64,000 nt of DNA from Coprococcus aceti (GCF_025567285.1 NZ_JAOQJT010000010.1:1-64000), one strand, 5' to 3'. Numbered from the stretch's first letter, positions 51,194 to 60,855 are shown. Notes: generated from the sequence alone by a model not told the origin. Numbers and translations are program-made.

Positions 51194-53095
51194 CTATTTT
51201 ACTTTAACTGATTTCGCCTTGCTCCACGCAGAGTAAAATGTCACTGACTTTCCATTTATCTTTACTGTCTTGTAGGTTCTCACACGTACATAATATGTCT
51301 TTCTACTCGCAAGCTTCTTGACACTTGTTCTGATCGTCTTGTTCTTGCTTACAGTCTTTACCTTTGTGCCACTTCTGAAATTCTTATTTGCACAATACTG
51401 TAACTGGTAACCCGTTGTCTGTGTCATCTGCTTGTTCCATCTGACTGTCATGTTGCCCTTGCCGGACGCAGTCGCAGCAATGGTGGTTCCCTTCGGATTG
51501 ATGGTGAAATACATTGTCTTCGAATCCTTATATTTATTTCCGCACAATGTGACCTTGACCGAATATTTTCCTACATTTTTTCTCCCCGCACTGTAGGTGG
51601 CCTTGTAATCCTTATTCTTTGTCAGAATATTCCCAGCGGCATCTTTTACTGTAACCGCCGGTGTTCTGACCTTTCCATTATATACATACGAAGCCGTATT
51701 AAGCTTAATTGTAGACACCTTGGATATTCTGGATGTCGAAAGCTTTTTGCCGCATGACTTACACGTTGTGGTGATGACGCCAGCCTTCGACATTGTTGCT
51801 TTTGTTGTCACAGTGTTCACCTTTGTGGCGTGCTTACATACGGTCGTCTTTGCTGTGAGGACGCCAGACGCGGCATTACTATACACCACGTAAGTGTTCT
51901 GTATATATTCAAGCTCACCGGATACCTTGTAACCCTGTGACAACATATACTCATTGCTGTAATACTGGTCTCTTGTAAATGAAACATTGTCTTCTGACTT
52001 CTCCACCATACAATATGATGACACATTTCCATACTTGTCTGTCACATCGCCAAGTACACCTGCTATGTCATATTTGAAATATGCATAATCTTTGTAGTTA
52101 TTATCTATTGAATTATATAAAAATACACACTTATCGCCCGTCTTCTCCTCAATGTACACATATGCAGGTGAAGAGGATCTGAAAGAATATCCGGCAACAG
52201 ATTCTTGTGTATCGGTGTATCCACACTCCTCAGCGTTGAATGTACCCTCTGTAGTCTTCAGCTCATGCATATAATACTTTCCATCGTTTCCTGGTATAGG
52301 CATGAGCTCATACTCTGTATATATACGCACATTCTCTGCCTTTATCGTTCCATCTGGATTATACTCGGTACGCACCCCCTCCGTCACAGTATACAATTTC
52401 TTATCATCAGCTTTTTTGTACACCTGACAAATGTCACCTTCACCGCTCAGATCAATCTCTATGCTCTGTATCTGCTCATAGTTCATTCTGGTTGCCTGTG
52501 TCTTCTGAAGACCGGTCAAACCATTTACAGCAAAACAATCTGCAACCGTTGTGTTCATGGCCAGAACAAGGTTGCCGTCCGTCTTTCCCGCAAATGCGTG
52601 TACCTCAGCATTTCCGCTTATCTTGAAGTATGATCTTGTTCCCTCCGGCTGTAAAACTATTGCGTCAGTTGACTTCTGCTTCTCGTTGACATACAATTTA
52701 CCGTCACCAACGATTTCCACAGAACCGCCATATCCATCTCCCCATGCATACAATGCACTTACATGACTCGTTCCCACGAGCTTGATCTTAAAATCATCGC
52801 CCATCATATTGGTAACGACCCTGTAATCCGGCAAATTACAATTGGTGAGTGTCAAAGTGTTCGTACTCTTGTCATACACCGCACCTTTGGCACTGGTAGT
52901 TGTTCCTGCCTGCGGAGTCCTGAAGCTGTACACATATATCGCTTCGTTATTATCCGGATTGTAGAACTCAACATATGCAAAGCTCCACTCCTCATCCTCA
53001 CATGGTCCATTGTTCGCAGCCATCGCCGCGACACCGCCTACCGTCAGAATAAAAATAAACGACAGCAGAAATGTCAATCTCCTGAAATGCTTCAT
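51194..53095 (-). CDS. Secreted surface protein with C-terminal Ig/Fn3-like repeats
   Basis: 633 aa from the ATG at 53095 (seven bases after the GGGGG; the ATG two codons earlier is too close). Sec signal: basic start, hydrophobic core and 'AMAANNG' cleavage region near 28. The first 200 residues form an adhesin-like beta segment ('TLTLTNCNL', 'LVGTSHVSALYAWG'), the middle has 'CKHATKVNT...CKSCGKKL', and the tail has an Ig-like block (about 455-520) and an Fn3-like block with 'YYVRVRTYKTV...YSAWS'. No LPXTG motif. Function unknown; likely exported and retained at the surface. The leader carries a 21-bp palindrome. Confidence 0.78.
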   Translation of the reverse strand: MKHFRRLTFLLSFIFILTVGGVAAMAANNGPCEDEEWSFAYVEFYNPDNNEAIYVYSFRTPQAGTTTSAKGAVYDKSTNTLTLTNCNLPDYRVVTNMMGDDFKIKLVGTSHVSALYAWGDGYGGSVEIVGDGKLYVNEKQKSTDAIVLQPEGTRSYFKISGNAEVHAFAGKTDGNLVLAMNTTVADCFAVNGLTGLQKTQATRMNYEQIQSIEIDLSGEGDICQVYKKADDKKLYTVTEGVRTEYNPDGTIKAENVRIYTEYELMPIPGNDGKYYMHELKTTEGTFNAEECGYTDTQESVAGYSFRSSSPAYVYIEEKTGDKCVFLYNSIDNNYKDYAYFKYDIAGVLGDVTDKYGNVSSYCMVEKSEDNVSFTRDQYYSNEYMLSQGYKVSGELEYIQNTYVVYSNAASGVLTAKTTVCKHATKVNTVTTKATMSKAGVITTTCKSCGKKLSTSRISKVSTIKLNTASYVYNGKVRTPAVTVKDAAGNILTKNKDYKATYSAGRKNVGKYSVKVTLCGNKYKDSKTMYFTINPKGTTIAATASGKGNMTVRWNKQMTQTTGYQLQYCANKNFRSGTKVKTVSKNKTIRTSVKKLASRKTYYVRVRTYKTVKINGKSVTFYSAWSKAKSVKVK

Positions 53096-53127
53096 AGTCA
53101 TTCCCCCTTCTATGATATTCTTCGTCT

Positions 53128-53148
53128 ACAGGTAAGTAACTCACCTGT
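53128..53148. promoter_or_regulatory. 21-bp palindrome in the leader of the surface-protein gene
   Basis: ACAGGTAAGT-A-ACTCACCTGT, with one mismatch between arms, ending 33 bases before the ATG at 53095. Size and symmetry fit a dimeric repressor or activator operator. Confidence 0.5.
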
Positions 53149-53320
53149 TGTTTTATGTCATAGATTATAGTCATCTGCTGTCGTTTTCATAACGTTACAT
53201 ATGTCTCAATATGTGCTATATATTCAATTTTACATTCATTCATCACTTTTATCTAATCCATATGTGTATTTTCAATCTGGCACACTTATACTTCCATAGC
53301 AATCAACTCTCACGCAATCA

Positions 53321-54805
53321 TCATTCCTCATGCCATCCATAATAATACTGAATAAGGCCTACTCTGGTCTTCGTTCCAGTCTTCTCATTCATGGAAGATA
53401 TATGCCTATATAGGGATGCCCTTGATATGTACAGCTCATCCGCTATATCCTGTACACTGCCATCAGATACAAGCAACTTCTGCAACACCTCCCGCTCACG
53501 TCCAGTGAGGTGATGAGCATCTGCAAAGCATTCAAAATCAACCTCAACTCTTGCGTTAGAATTCTCCGCCGATTTCGTCACTTTTTCTTCATCATATCGT
53601 CTATATTGTTCCTTCTGTAGATTTTCAAGCACAAATACCGCAATGCTTATAAGTACGAGCAACAATATGACCACTACACTCATAACCATGATTCCGGGGG
53701 AATCTATCAGCATATATGATATTATTCCCACAATACCCGCACCAATGTTGTTGACTGCCCTTCCGGCACCAGACCAAAGCGCTGACCAACGCATTCCATA
53801 GGATACATTTATGAATCCTGTCGTGAAATACACTACGAAGAATCCGGCTGCAAGATAGAATACAATCAGACCTATGATAAATGCCCCTCCAAACTCTATG
53901 ATAAGCATGGCTATAACGGACAACACTGTAACGCAGTACATCATCTGATTCATAAAGCGCTGATCTTTTATATCAAACAAGAAGCCTGCTGCAACTCCGC
54001 TTAATGCGAGAAACAACCTTGGCCATTGCCCCACATCTGCCCCGCCCTCAGCGTGGACAACGGTCACAACATTATCCAGTGCGGAAAATATAAACGTCAT
54101 AAGAAGAACAACCATCACAAGCGCCACAGCCACCGATCCGCTATCAGGAGTTGTTTCGTCACATTTTTCTTTGCAATCCGTTTTGTTCCGCTCATCTACC
54201 ATGTATGTGTCCGCTTCTGCGTATTCATCTCTGGCCAGAAAAAGTATCACTGCAAGTGCCACTATGGCCAGCGAGAACATAACCATACGCAGGATCACAT
54301 TGTCTATAAGATTATAATTGATATACTGCAGAAGCAGTCCAAGTGCATATGAAATTCCCACAATTACCGTAAGATGCTTTCTATCCGTATAATCGCGGCT
54401 CACATCGTGATACACGCGTCCTCCCATAACACCACACACAATAAAGAATATAATTCCATATAACAGTATCAATTTGCCGGAACACAGTATTATCGCTGCG
54501 AGCGCGGCAACCTCCACTATATTCAAAGTAATAATTATTATCTGTTTGATTTTGCTGCCGACATATCTCTCAATCAGTGCATATATGAATAGTCCCACCG
54601 CACTGGCCAGCAGTATCACGCTCTGATACAACAGAACACTTCTGGCATCCACAAACTCCGCAGCCCTGCTGTCGAAGAAGAATTCCATACCCAGAAATAC
54701 AAAGCTGAACAGAGCCAGCGAGATCACACTTCTGATATGCGCCGGTTCAAAGCCTTTTTCATTATTATTTATTTTTTCAACATCCACTGATCTTTCCCCT
54801 GACAT
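53321..54805 (-). CDS. MFS-like membrane domain fused to a LuxR-type HTH
   Basis: 494 aa. About 12 membrane helices in the MFS pattern (about 20-410), a short cytoplasmic linker after helix 6 rich in Asp/Glu/Lys ('DERNKTDCKEKCDE'), then a C-terminal LuxR HTH (about 430-494: 'HLTGREREVLQKLL', 'VQDIADELYISRASLYRHISSM', 'TRVGLIQYYY'). Membrane-bound one-component regulators of this kind are seen in gut Firmicutes and Eggerthellaceae. Probably senses a small molecule and controls nearby genes, e.g. the surface protein or MATE pump. AGGAG upstream of ATG. Confidence 0.87.
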   Translation of the reverse strand: MSGERSVDVEKINNNEKGFEPAHIRSVISLALFSFVFLGMEFFFDSRAAEFVDARSVLLYQSVILLASAVGLFIYALIERYVGSKIKQIIIITLNIVEVAALAAIILCSGKLILLYGIIFFIVCGVMGGRVYHDVSRDYTDRKHLTVIVGISYALGLLLQYINYNLIDNVILRMVMFSLAIVALAVILFLARDEYAEADTYMVDERNKTDCKEKCDETTPDSGSVAVALVMVVLLMTFIFSALDNVVTVVHAEGGADVGQWPRLFLALSGVAAGFLFDIKDQRFMNQMMYCVTVLSVIAMLIIEFGGAFIIGLIVFYLAAGFFVVYFTTGFINVSYGMRWSALWSGAGRAVNNIGAGIVGIISYMLIDSPGIMVMSVVVILLLVLISIAVFVLENLQKEQYRRYDEEKVTKSAENSNARVEVDFECFADAHHLTGREREVLQKLLVSDGSVQDIADELYISRASLYRHISSMNEKTGTKTRVGLIQYYYGWHEE

Positions 54806-54928
54806 ATATGGTCATCTCCTGTTTATTCTGTATTAAAGATAATATAGCGCTGAATTTTTGTCAAAATATAAAGTATGCTAATTCATAACACCTATATCCC
54901 TTGGAATATCAATGTGATTGAATCGAAG

Positions 54929-54956
54929 AAGGACGCCCCCCAAAAGGCGTCCTTGC
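54929..54956 (-). terminator. Hairpin after the MATE gene
   Basis: AAGGACGCC (54929-54937) / GGCGTCCTT (54946-54954). The trailing minus-strand sequence is CTTCG, not T-rich, so termination strength is uncertain. Confidence 0.5.
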
Positions 54957-54971
54957 TATATTAATTATTAT

Positions 54972-56351
54972 CTATGCATTTTCCGTACCGTCATCTTCTC
55001 TCTGACACTTTCTTATATACACAGAAAATCTCACAGATGCGGTGAGTGCTATCACAATCCATGTAAATATATTCGTATACCACACTCCCCAGAATCCCAT
55101 CTTTAACACATACATCAGTATCAGTGCAAATACTATCCTTCCTCCCACCTCAAGAGCACCATTCAGCATGGAGAACACCACATCCCCCATTCCATTTAAT
55201 GCGCCTCTCATGGTATATATCGTTCCAAGTGCAATATACATACTTCCGGATATCACAAGTCCCTTTGCGCCAAGCCTTATGACATTCTCCTCCGTCACGA
55301 AAAATCCCACAACATTTTCCCTGAAAACTGCTACCAGACAGAACATTGCTGCGCCAAGAGCCAGCGTGATGAGCTCTGTCTGCCATACCGCTCTGCGCAC
55401 CCTTTCGTACTTGCGTGCGCCACAGTTCTGTCCTGCAAATGTAGACAATGCAAGTCCCAGAGAACTAAACGGCTGGAATATGATTCCCTCAACCTTTCCT
55501 GTTGCAGTATATGCAGCCATGACCTCCGGACCATATCCATTTATAAGGGTCTGCAGTATTGAGCAGGATATTGATATCATGGAAGTCTGAACCGCCATTG
55601 GTATACCGATACTGAAATCTTCCTTCATTATATCTCTGTCAAACTTGAAATGGCCTCTCTTCAGTCTGAAATAGGGATTGGTTTTCACCGCATAACATAT
55701 AGAGCCAACGCTAGACAGGATCTGACTGAGAACCGTTGCATATGCGGCACCGGCAACGCCCATATCCATGTATATGACAAACACTATATCAAGCACAACA
55801 TTTATGGCAGAAGCAATCATGAGAAATATAAGTGGGGTCTTTGAATCCCCAAGTGCCCTTAGCACAGCAGAAATTCCGTTATAAATAGCCACCGCTATCG
55901 TAAATCCACAGGTGATCCTCATGTATGTATATGCGTAGTCAAATGTCTCTGCAGGGGTCTTCATGAGCCTTATAATAGGCCCCGCAAAACAATATCCCAG
56001 TATACTCATGAGTGCACCAACCGCCAATATAACAAACAATGCATTTGCTATGGCTTTTTTTACCTGCTCTTCTTTCTTCGCTCCAAAATGTCTTGATATG
56101 ACAACACCTATTCCAGATGCCATTCCATTGCACAAAGAAAAAAACAGGAAACTGATCATTCCAACTGATCCCACACCGCCAAGCGCATTTGCCCCTAGAT
56201 GACGACCAACCACTATCGAATCAACCAGGCTGTATACCTGCTGAAATAGATTGCCTATAAGTAGCGGAACTGAGAACTTCATGATCAGTTTCATACTGCT
56301 TCCCTCTGTCATATCCATAACATATTCTTTTTTGTTCAATACCTTTTCCAC
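54972..56351 (-). CDS. MATE family efflux transporter
   Basis: 459 aa, 12 membrane helices. Two MatE repeats (about 20-180 and 240-400) with family motifs 'PLLIGNLFQQVYSLVDSIVVG', 'GMASGIGVVISRHFGAKKEEQ' and 'GLALSTFAGQNCGARKYERV'. Likely exports drugs or metabolites with sodium or proton exchange. Starts at GTG (56351), nine bases after AAGGAG. The tail is charged and cytoplasmic. Separate from the MFS-LuxR gene by about 165 bases. Confidence 0.9.
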   Translation of the reverse strand: MEKVLNKKEYVMDMTEGSSMKLIMKFSVPLLIGNLFQQVYSLVDSIVVGRHLGANALGGVGSVGMISFLFFSLCNGMASGIGVVISRHFGAKKEEQVKKAIANALFVILAVGALMSILGYCFAGPIIRLMKTPAETFDYAYTYMRITCGFTIAVAIYNGISAVLRALGDSKTPLIFLMIASAINVVLDIVFVIYMDMGVAGAAYATVLSQILSSVGSICYAVKTNPYFRLKRGHFKFDRDIMKEDFSIGIPMAVQTSMISISCSILQTLINGYGPEVMAAYTATGKVEGIIFQPFSSLGLALSTFAGQNCGARKYERVRRAVWQTELITLALGAAMFCLVAVFRENVVGFFVTEENVIRLGAKGLVISGSMYIALGTIYTMRGALNGMGDVVFSMLNGALEVGGRIVFALILMYVLKMGFWGVWYTNIFTWIVIALTASVRFSVYIRKCQREDDGTENA

Positions 56352-56511
56352 TATGTTTGCTCCTTGTATATATTTAGATTATCCATGATATACAAACTCA
56401 TGAATCACCTTGCAGATTTTCATAGCAGCACCATCCGTATTGTAATCCCTGTGTATTAACCCATATGCCTCATCATAACATAAGTTATGCTAAGGTCAAG
56501 AAGCTAAATGG

Positions 56512-56616
56512 CTAATCTTCTATATACTCAACATAATCTCTTTCATCAGCGAAAAGCTGGTACTCTCCGTCCACATATCCCATATACCCTTCCGAAACAA
56601 AATATCCTTTTATCAT
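56512..56616 (-). CDS. 34-aa conserved-type small protein
   Basis: Start ATG at 56616 after CAGGAGG at seven bases, stop TAG at 56512-56514. The product reads MIKGYFVSEGYMGYV, then DGEYQLFADERDY and ends VEYIED: Tyr/Gly-rich start, acidic end. I recall short proteins of this pattern (xxGYFVSxGYMGYV...YxLFAxExDYxEY) annotated in many Firmicutes with no known function. A clean ribosome site and the motif support it. Confidence 0.75.
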   Translation of the reverse strand: MIKGYFVSEGYMGYVDGEYQLFADERDYVEYIED

Positions 56617-56843
56617 GATCACGCCTCCTGTACACTTTATCTTCCAAGCTTCAAGCCTCTATCAAGCTCCTTAATATGGCTCTATCTTATCTTGTCAAGT
56701 GTCCAAAAAAGCGTACACCAATTCTCTTTTATATTCCACAAGTACCGACGCAAATCCGGGCTTGAAGATAAGTGACACGGCATATATAATGTATATAATT
56801 TTGAAAAATTTCTGCCATATAAACATGGCACCAAGGAGGAAAT

Positions 56844-57698
56844 ATGTACTACGGCGCACTTGAAGCCGGTGGCACCAAGATGGTTTGTGCCATAGGCGAT
56901 GCAGACAAGAATATAATAGACAGAATATCCATACCGACGGGCACACCTGACCAGTCCCTGCCTGCCATGATAGATTACTTTAAGAAATATGACATATCCG
57001 CTCTCGGAATCGGTACATTTGGCCCGGCCGACATCAATCCTAATTCCCCTACCTACGGCTCCATCATGAGGAGTCCCAAGAAAGATTGGGAGGGATTCAG
57101 CCTTTACAAAGCATTTACGGATGCGCTTGGCTGCCTGGTTGTGGTGGACACAGACGTAAACGCAGCAGCCTGGGGTGAATACCTGTATGGAGCACTGAAA
57201 GGACTCAACTCGGGAATGTACCTCACTGTTGGAACCGGCATCGGCGGCGGTATAATATCCGATGGCAGACTCATTCACGGCATGGAACACCCGGAGACAG
57301 GCCACATCCTCATCCCTAGACGAACCGGCGATGATATACCATGTACCTGCCGATTCCACCAGAGCTGTGTAGAGGGTCTTGCATCCGGCCCTATGCTTGA
57401 GCGCAGAACCGGAATGAAAGGCAAAGACATCCCAGCCGACTCACCGGTATGGGATCTTGAAGCATTTTATATAGCTGAGGCACTGGTCAACTACACCATG
57501 TGCTACTCAGTTGAGAGGATCGTCCTTGGCGGCGGAGTCATGGACAACAAATTCCTGTTCCCTATGATCCGCAATTACTACACTGAACTGCTGTCGGGTT
57601 ACATTGACATGCCACAGGTCAAGGACACCGACACATACATTGTTCCCGCAGGGCTCGAGGGAAATCAGGGCATCATAGGTGCTATGAACCTGTTCTGA
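56844..57698 (+). CDS. ROK family sugar kinase (fructokinase-like)
   Basis: 284 aa. ATP-binding start 'GALEAGGTKMVCAIGD' (4-19), catalytic Asp in 'VDTDVNAAAWGE' near 100, ATP motif 'LTVGTGIGGGII' near 130, and the ROK zinc site 'GHILIPRRTGDDIPCTCRFHQSCVEG' -like region near 155-180 with His and three Cys. Phosphorylates a hexose, probably fructose (ScrK/GmuE type). AAGGAGG upstream. Monocistronic, flanked by a strong terminator. Confidence 0.92.
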   Translation: MYYGALEAGGTKMVCAIGDADKNIIDRISIPTGTPDQSLPAMIDYFKKYDISALGIGTFGPADINPNSPTYGSIMRSPKKDWEGFSLYKAFTDALGCLVVVDTDVNAAAWGEYLYGALKGLNSGMYLTVGTGIGGGIISDGRLIHGMEHPETGHILIPRRTGDDIPCTCRFHQSCVEGLASGPMLERRTGMKGKDIPADSPVWDLEAFYIAEALVNYTMCYSVERIVLGGGVMDNKFLFPMIRNYYTELLSGYIDMPQVKDTDTYIVPAGLEGNQGIIGAMNLF

Positions 57699-57714
57699 TA
57701 CACACATTTGTCCA

Positions 57715-57757
57715 CAAAAAAACAGTTTCACCGATCGACTGGTGAAACTGTTTTTTC
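57715..57757. terminator. Bidirectional terminator between ROK kinase and glycosyltransferase genes
   Basis: AACAGTTTCACC (57721-57732) / GGTGAAACTGTT (57741-57752) with runs of A before and T after. Confidence 0.9.
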
Positions 57758-57761
57758 TTTT

Positions 57762-58742
57762 CTATGCTGTTGCCTTCTCATACTCCTCAAAGGTCTTATC
57801 CATGATAACCTTGTACTTGCCATACTCGGTCTTGTTGTAGAAGCACTCCTCTGAAAGACTCTTGATACCAAACTCCTCGAACCACTCTTCCTTAAGCTTG
57901 TTGAACAGAACCTTCTTCTTTGGTCCTGTGATGGTCTCCAGATGCCACAGACTGAAATGCAGTGCATAGTTGATGTAATCCTGCTCATACTCCCAGAAAT
58001 TGCCGTGGGCTTCAAGCGCCGCCTTGAGTGCCACAAGAGCCTCGTGGAAGCACTGCCATGACTTCTCTCTGGTGTTGGACAATGACTTTGGATTGTTTCT
58101 TCTCTGGTGTGCAAGCACCTCGTCCACTATCTCTATATTTGTTGCAAATGCTATCGCTGAAAATACGAACAGCATATCATTCGAAGTTCTGAGCTGCTGG
58201 AATCGGAAATGGTTCTCCTCAACATATTCCCTGCTGAAGAGCTTATCCCAAGCCCATCCCACAAACACCTTGAATATATTGCCCGTGAAATTACGAAAAT
58301 ACATTGGTCTGTACGGTGGAAGCTCCTTCTCGTGAAGTGTCCATCTGACCTGAACAAATTCCTGAAGATCCTCTCTGTACTGATCTGATCTGAACACAAC
58401 TACCTGAGCTCTGGTCTCGTGAGCCTTGCTCCATGCCTTTTCCAGCATGTCCGGCTCAAAGAAATCATCGGAATCCAGAAATGAAAGATACTCTCCGGTC
58501 GCGATCTCAAGACCTTTGTTTCTCGCTGCCCCGGCTCCGGCATTTGCCTGCTGTATAACCTTTACACGCTGATCCTTCGCCTCATATTCCTTCAATATCG
58601 CCAGAGAATCATCTGTGGAGCCATCATCCACGCAAATGATCTCTATATCCTTAAGTGTCTGACCCACTATACTGTCCATGCACTGGCGCAGATAATCAGA
58701 CACATTGTAAACAGGAAGAATAACTGATACCTTTGTACCCAT
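57762..58742 (-). CDS. Glycosyltransferase family 2
   Basis: 326 aa from the ATG at 58742 (GAGGT six bases upstream). GT-A fold: 'VSVILPVYNVSDYLRQCMDS' start, 'CVDDGSTDDSL', DxD-like 'FLDSDDFFEPDMLEKAW' at about 85-100 and a helical C-terminal region with 'HQRRNNPKSLSNTR'. Transfers a sugar from a nucleotide donor. It ends the two-gene glycosyltransferase unit; 58742 lies about ten bases after the stop of the upstream enzyme. Confidence 0.92.
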   Translation of the reverse strand: MGTKVSVILPVYNVSDYLRQCMDSIVGQTLKDIEIICVDDGSTDDSLAILKEYEAKDQRVKVIQQANAGAGAARNKGLEIATGEYLSFLDSDDFFEPDMLEKAWSKAHETRAQVVVFRSDQYREDLQEFVQVRWTLHEKELPPYRPMYFRNFTGNIFKVFVGWAWDKLFSREYVEENHFRFQQLRTSNDMLFVFSAIAFATNIEIVDEVLAHQRRNNPKSLSNTREKSWQCFHEALVALKAALEAHGNFWEYEQDYINYALHFSLWHLETITGPKKKVLFNKLKEEWFEEFGIKSLSEECFYNKTEYGKYKVIMDKTFEEYEKATA

Positions 58743-58752
58743 AGCTTTACCT

Positions 58753-59901
58753 CTATTTGTTTCGACTAAATAAACTCTTGATCTTTCTAGGTATGAACAT
58801 AATGACCGCACCGATCCTGAATGTAGGTGTCTTCTTCACTCTGTCCAGATCTGCACGGGTCTGATGAACCAGACCACGGAGTCTCTTGACTTCTCTCTCA
58901 AGCTTGCGCTCACGATCTGTACATGCGATCCTTGTATAATAGTAATCGTCAGGGGACTTGATGATAAACTGGATGTTCGCCCACTCAAGCTTTGTAAATA
59001 TAGTCTGATCAATCTCCTGCATCTCCATTGCTCTCTTGAACTCGGAGCTGTATCTTCTTATATAATCCTTCTTGAATTCAGGTCCGATTCTCCTGATCGT
59101 CTCGTTGTAATTGTGGTATTTCTTGAGCCAGTATACGCCTCTGAAACGCTCCCAGATCTCAGGATCCTTTACAAGTATATCTCTGATGTGATCATACTCA
59201 ACATTGACACAGTATACCTTCTCTCTGCTGTGAACAGATGAATTCGGGTTATCTCTGCGGTTCATATAATATGGCTTGTTCACTATCATAGCTCTCTTGG
59301 CATATATAAATGTCTGGAACCAGAAACCATTGTCCTGGAATGATGCTCCCGGAGTCTCGTTGTGTCTGATATGATACTCCTCTATGAAGCTTCTCTTGTA
59401 AATTCCACTCCATGTGTTCATAATGAAACGGATCGCACTTGGTGTCTCGCTTGGATTGAACACAACATTATAATCCTCTGCATTCGGTGACAAGTGGTTG
59501 TACACCAAAGTCATGTTGCCATTGTCATCGTTGCGCTTAAATCTATAGAAATCTGCCTTTACAAGGTCAAGGTCGTTCTCAACCGCCTTGTTGTACAGTT
59601 CCTCATACATATTAAGTGGCACAAAATCATCAGGCTCAACTATACCAATATACTCACCTGTAGCCTTATCAAGACCGATATTCATGCCTATTCCATAACC
59701 GCCATTTTCCTTGTCAACAATAATGATACGGTCGTCTTTCTCCGCATATCCCTTTAATATTTCAAGTGAACTATCTGTAGATCCGTCATTGATACATATG
59801 ATCTCGATATCCTTCAATGTCTGATTTACAACACTATCCATACACTCCACCAGATACATCTCTACGTTATATGTTGGAATGATGATTGAAACCTTTGCCA
59901 T
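58753..59901 (-). CDS. Glycosyltransferase family 2
   Basis: 382 aa from the ATG at 59901 (GGGAG seven bases upstream). 'VSIIIPTYNVEMYLVECMDS', 'CINDGSTDSSLEIL', 'GIVEPDDFVPLNMYEEL' and 'HNETPGASFQDNGFWFQTF' match GT2 enzymes related to its neighbour, with which it shares the first about 120 residues. A basic 60-residue tail (with 'REVKRLRGLVHQTRADL') may anchor it to the membrane. First gene of the glycosyltransferase unit, ten bases ahead of the next; its promoter carries a 41-bp palindrome. Confidence 0.92.
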   Translation of the reverse strand: MAKVSIIIPTYNVEMYLVECMDSVVNQTLKDIEIICINDGSTDSSLEILKGYAEKDDRIIIVDKENGGYGIGMNIGLDKATGEYIGIVEPDDFVPLNMYEELYNKAVENDLDLVKADFYRFKRNDDNGNMTLVYNHLSPNAEDYNVVFNPSETPSAIRFIMNTWSGIYKRSFIEEYHIRHNETPGASFQDNGFWFQTFIYAKRAMIVNKPYYMNRRDNPNSSVHSREKVYCVNVEYDHIRDILVKDPEIWERFRGVYWLKKYHNYNETIRRIGPEFKKDYIRRYSSEFKRAMEMQEIDQTIFTKLEWANIQFIIKSPDDYYYTRIACTDRERKLEREVKRLRGLVHQTRADLDRVKKTPTFRIGAVIMFIPRKIKSLFSRNK

Positions 59902-59936
59902 CTTTCTTCTCCCATAAAATTTTATCACAATGTTAA

Positions 59937-59994
59937 TATGTGCTATAATGCACAATTCATGGGCATTATAGCACATACTATATATATTATGCAA
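59937..59994 (-). promoter_or_regulatory. Promoter of the glycosyltransferase operon with overlapping palindrome
   Basis: -35 TTGCAT (59989-59994), 18-nt spacer, extended -10 TGCTATAAT (TATAAT at 59965-59970) on the minus strand. The -10 sits in the right arm of a perfect 15-bp inverted repeat (59937-59951 with 59963-59977, 11-nt loop). The start site and the left arm would be covered by a bound dimer, so a repressor operator is likely. No U-run follows, so it is not a terminator. Confidence 0.7.
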
Positions 59995-60018
59995 TTTTTG
60001 ATTTTATTTATTTATAAG

Positions 60019-60855
60019 CTATGCAAATAAGGCAAAATATGCAAGAACTATAACTCCGAGCACGATCCTGTACCAGCCAAATATCTTGAAGTCATGCTTC
60101 TTGATGTAGCTCATCAGGAACTTGATGACAACAATGGATACAAGGTATGCAACGACACAACCTATAATAAGTATAGCGAACTCAGCACTTGTAAATGACA
60201 GTCCGAATTTGATCATCTTCAGAGCACTGAGTCCGAACATAACCGGAACCGCAAGGAAGAATGTGAACTCCGCTGCTGCCACTCTTGATACACCGATGAG
60301 CAGAGCGCCTATGATGGTGGCACCTGAACGGGATGTACCCGGTATGATGGAGAGCACCTGAAACATACCTATAAGAAATGCTGTCTTGTATGTTATGTCG
60401 TTCAGCGTCTCAACCTTCGGTGTTCTGGTCTTGTTCCAGTTCTCAATCACAATAAATGCTATTCCATAGAAAATAAGGGCAATCGCTATGACAACCGCTG
60501 TGTGCAAATGCGCCTCTATGTAATTATCAAACAGTATCGTAACTATCGCTCCAGGTATACATGCAACAACTGTCTTGAACCACATACTCCAGGTATCTTT
60601 CTTCATGACAGGCTGTGTCTTGTCTTTGAGCTGGAAAGGCCACATCTTATTCCAGAATATGGTCACGACAGCAAGTATCGCTCCAAGCTGTATCACCACG
60701 AAAAACATTTCCTTGAAATCAGTGCTCGCATTCAGTGAGATAAATTCATCCACAAGAAGCATATGTCCTGTGCTACTGATCGGGAGCCACTCTGTGACAC
60801 CCTCCACGATACCAAGGAATACTACCTTAAGTATCTCGATAAAATTTAATGCCAT
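60019..60855 (-). CDS. uppP: Undecaprenyl-diphosphatase
   Basis: 278 aa, eight membrane helices. Family motifs: 'GIVEGVTEWLPISSTGHMLL' (residues 16-35; catalytic Glu/His) and 'SIIPGTSRSGATIIGALL' (Ser/Arg, near 170). Dephosphorylates undecaprenyl diphosphate outside the membrane and so recycles the lipid carrier of peptidoglycan and glycan synthesis; gives bacitracin tolerance. AAGGAG upstream. Immediately upstream of the glycosyltransferase operon, fitting envelope glycan assembly. Confidence 0.95.
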   Translation of the reverse strand: MALNFIEILKVVFLGIVEGVTEWLPISSTGHMLLVDEFISLNASTDFKEMFFVVIQLGAILAVVTIFWNKMWPFQLKDKTQPVMKKDTWSMWFKTVVACIPGAIVTILFDNYIEAHLHTAVVIAIALIFYGIAFIVIENWNKTRTPKVETLNDITYKTAFLIGMFQVLSIIPGTSRSGATIIGALLIGVSRVAAAEFTFFLAVPVMFGLSALKMIKFGLSFTSAEFAILIIGCVVAYLVSIVVIKFLMSYIKKHDFKIFGWYRIVLGVIVLAYFALFA

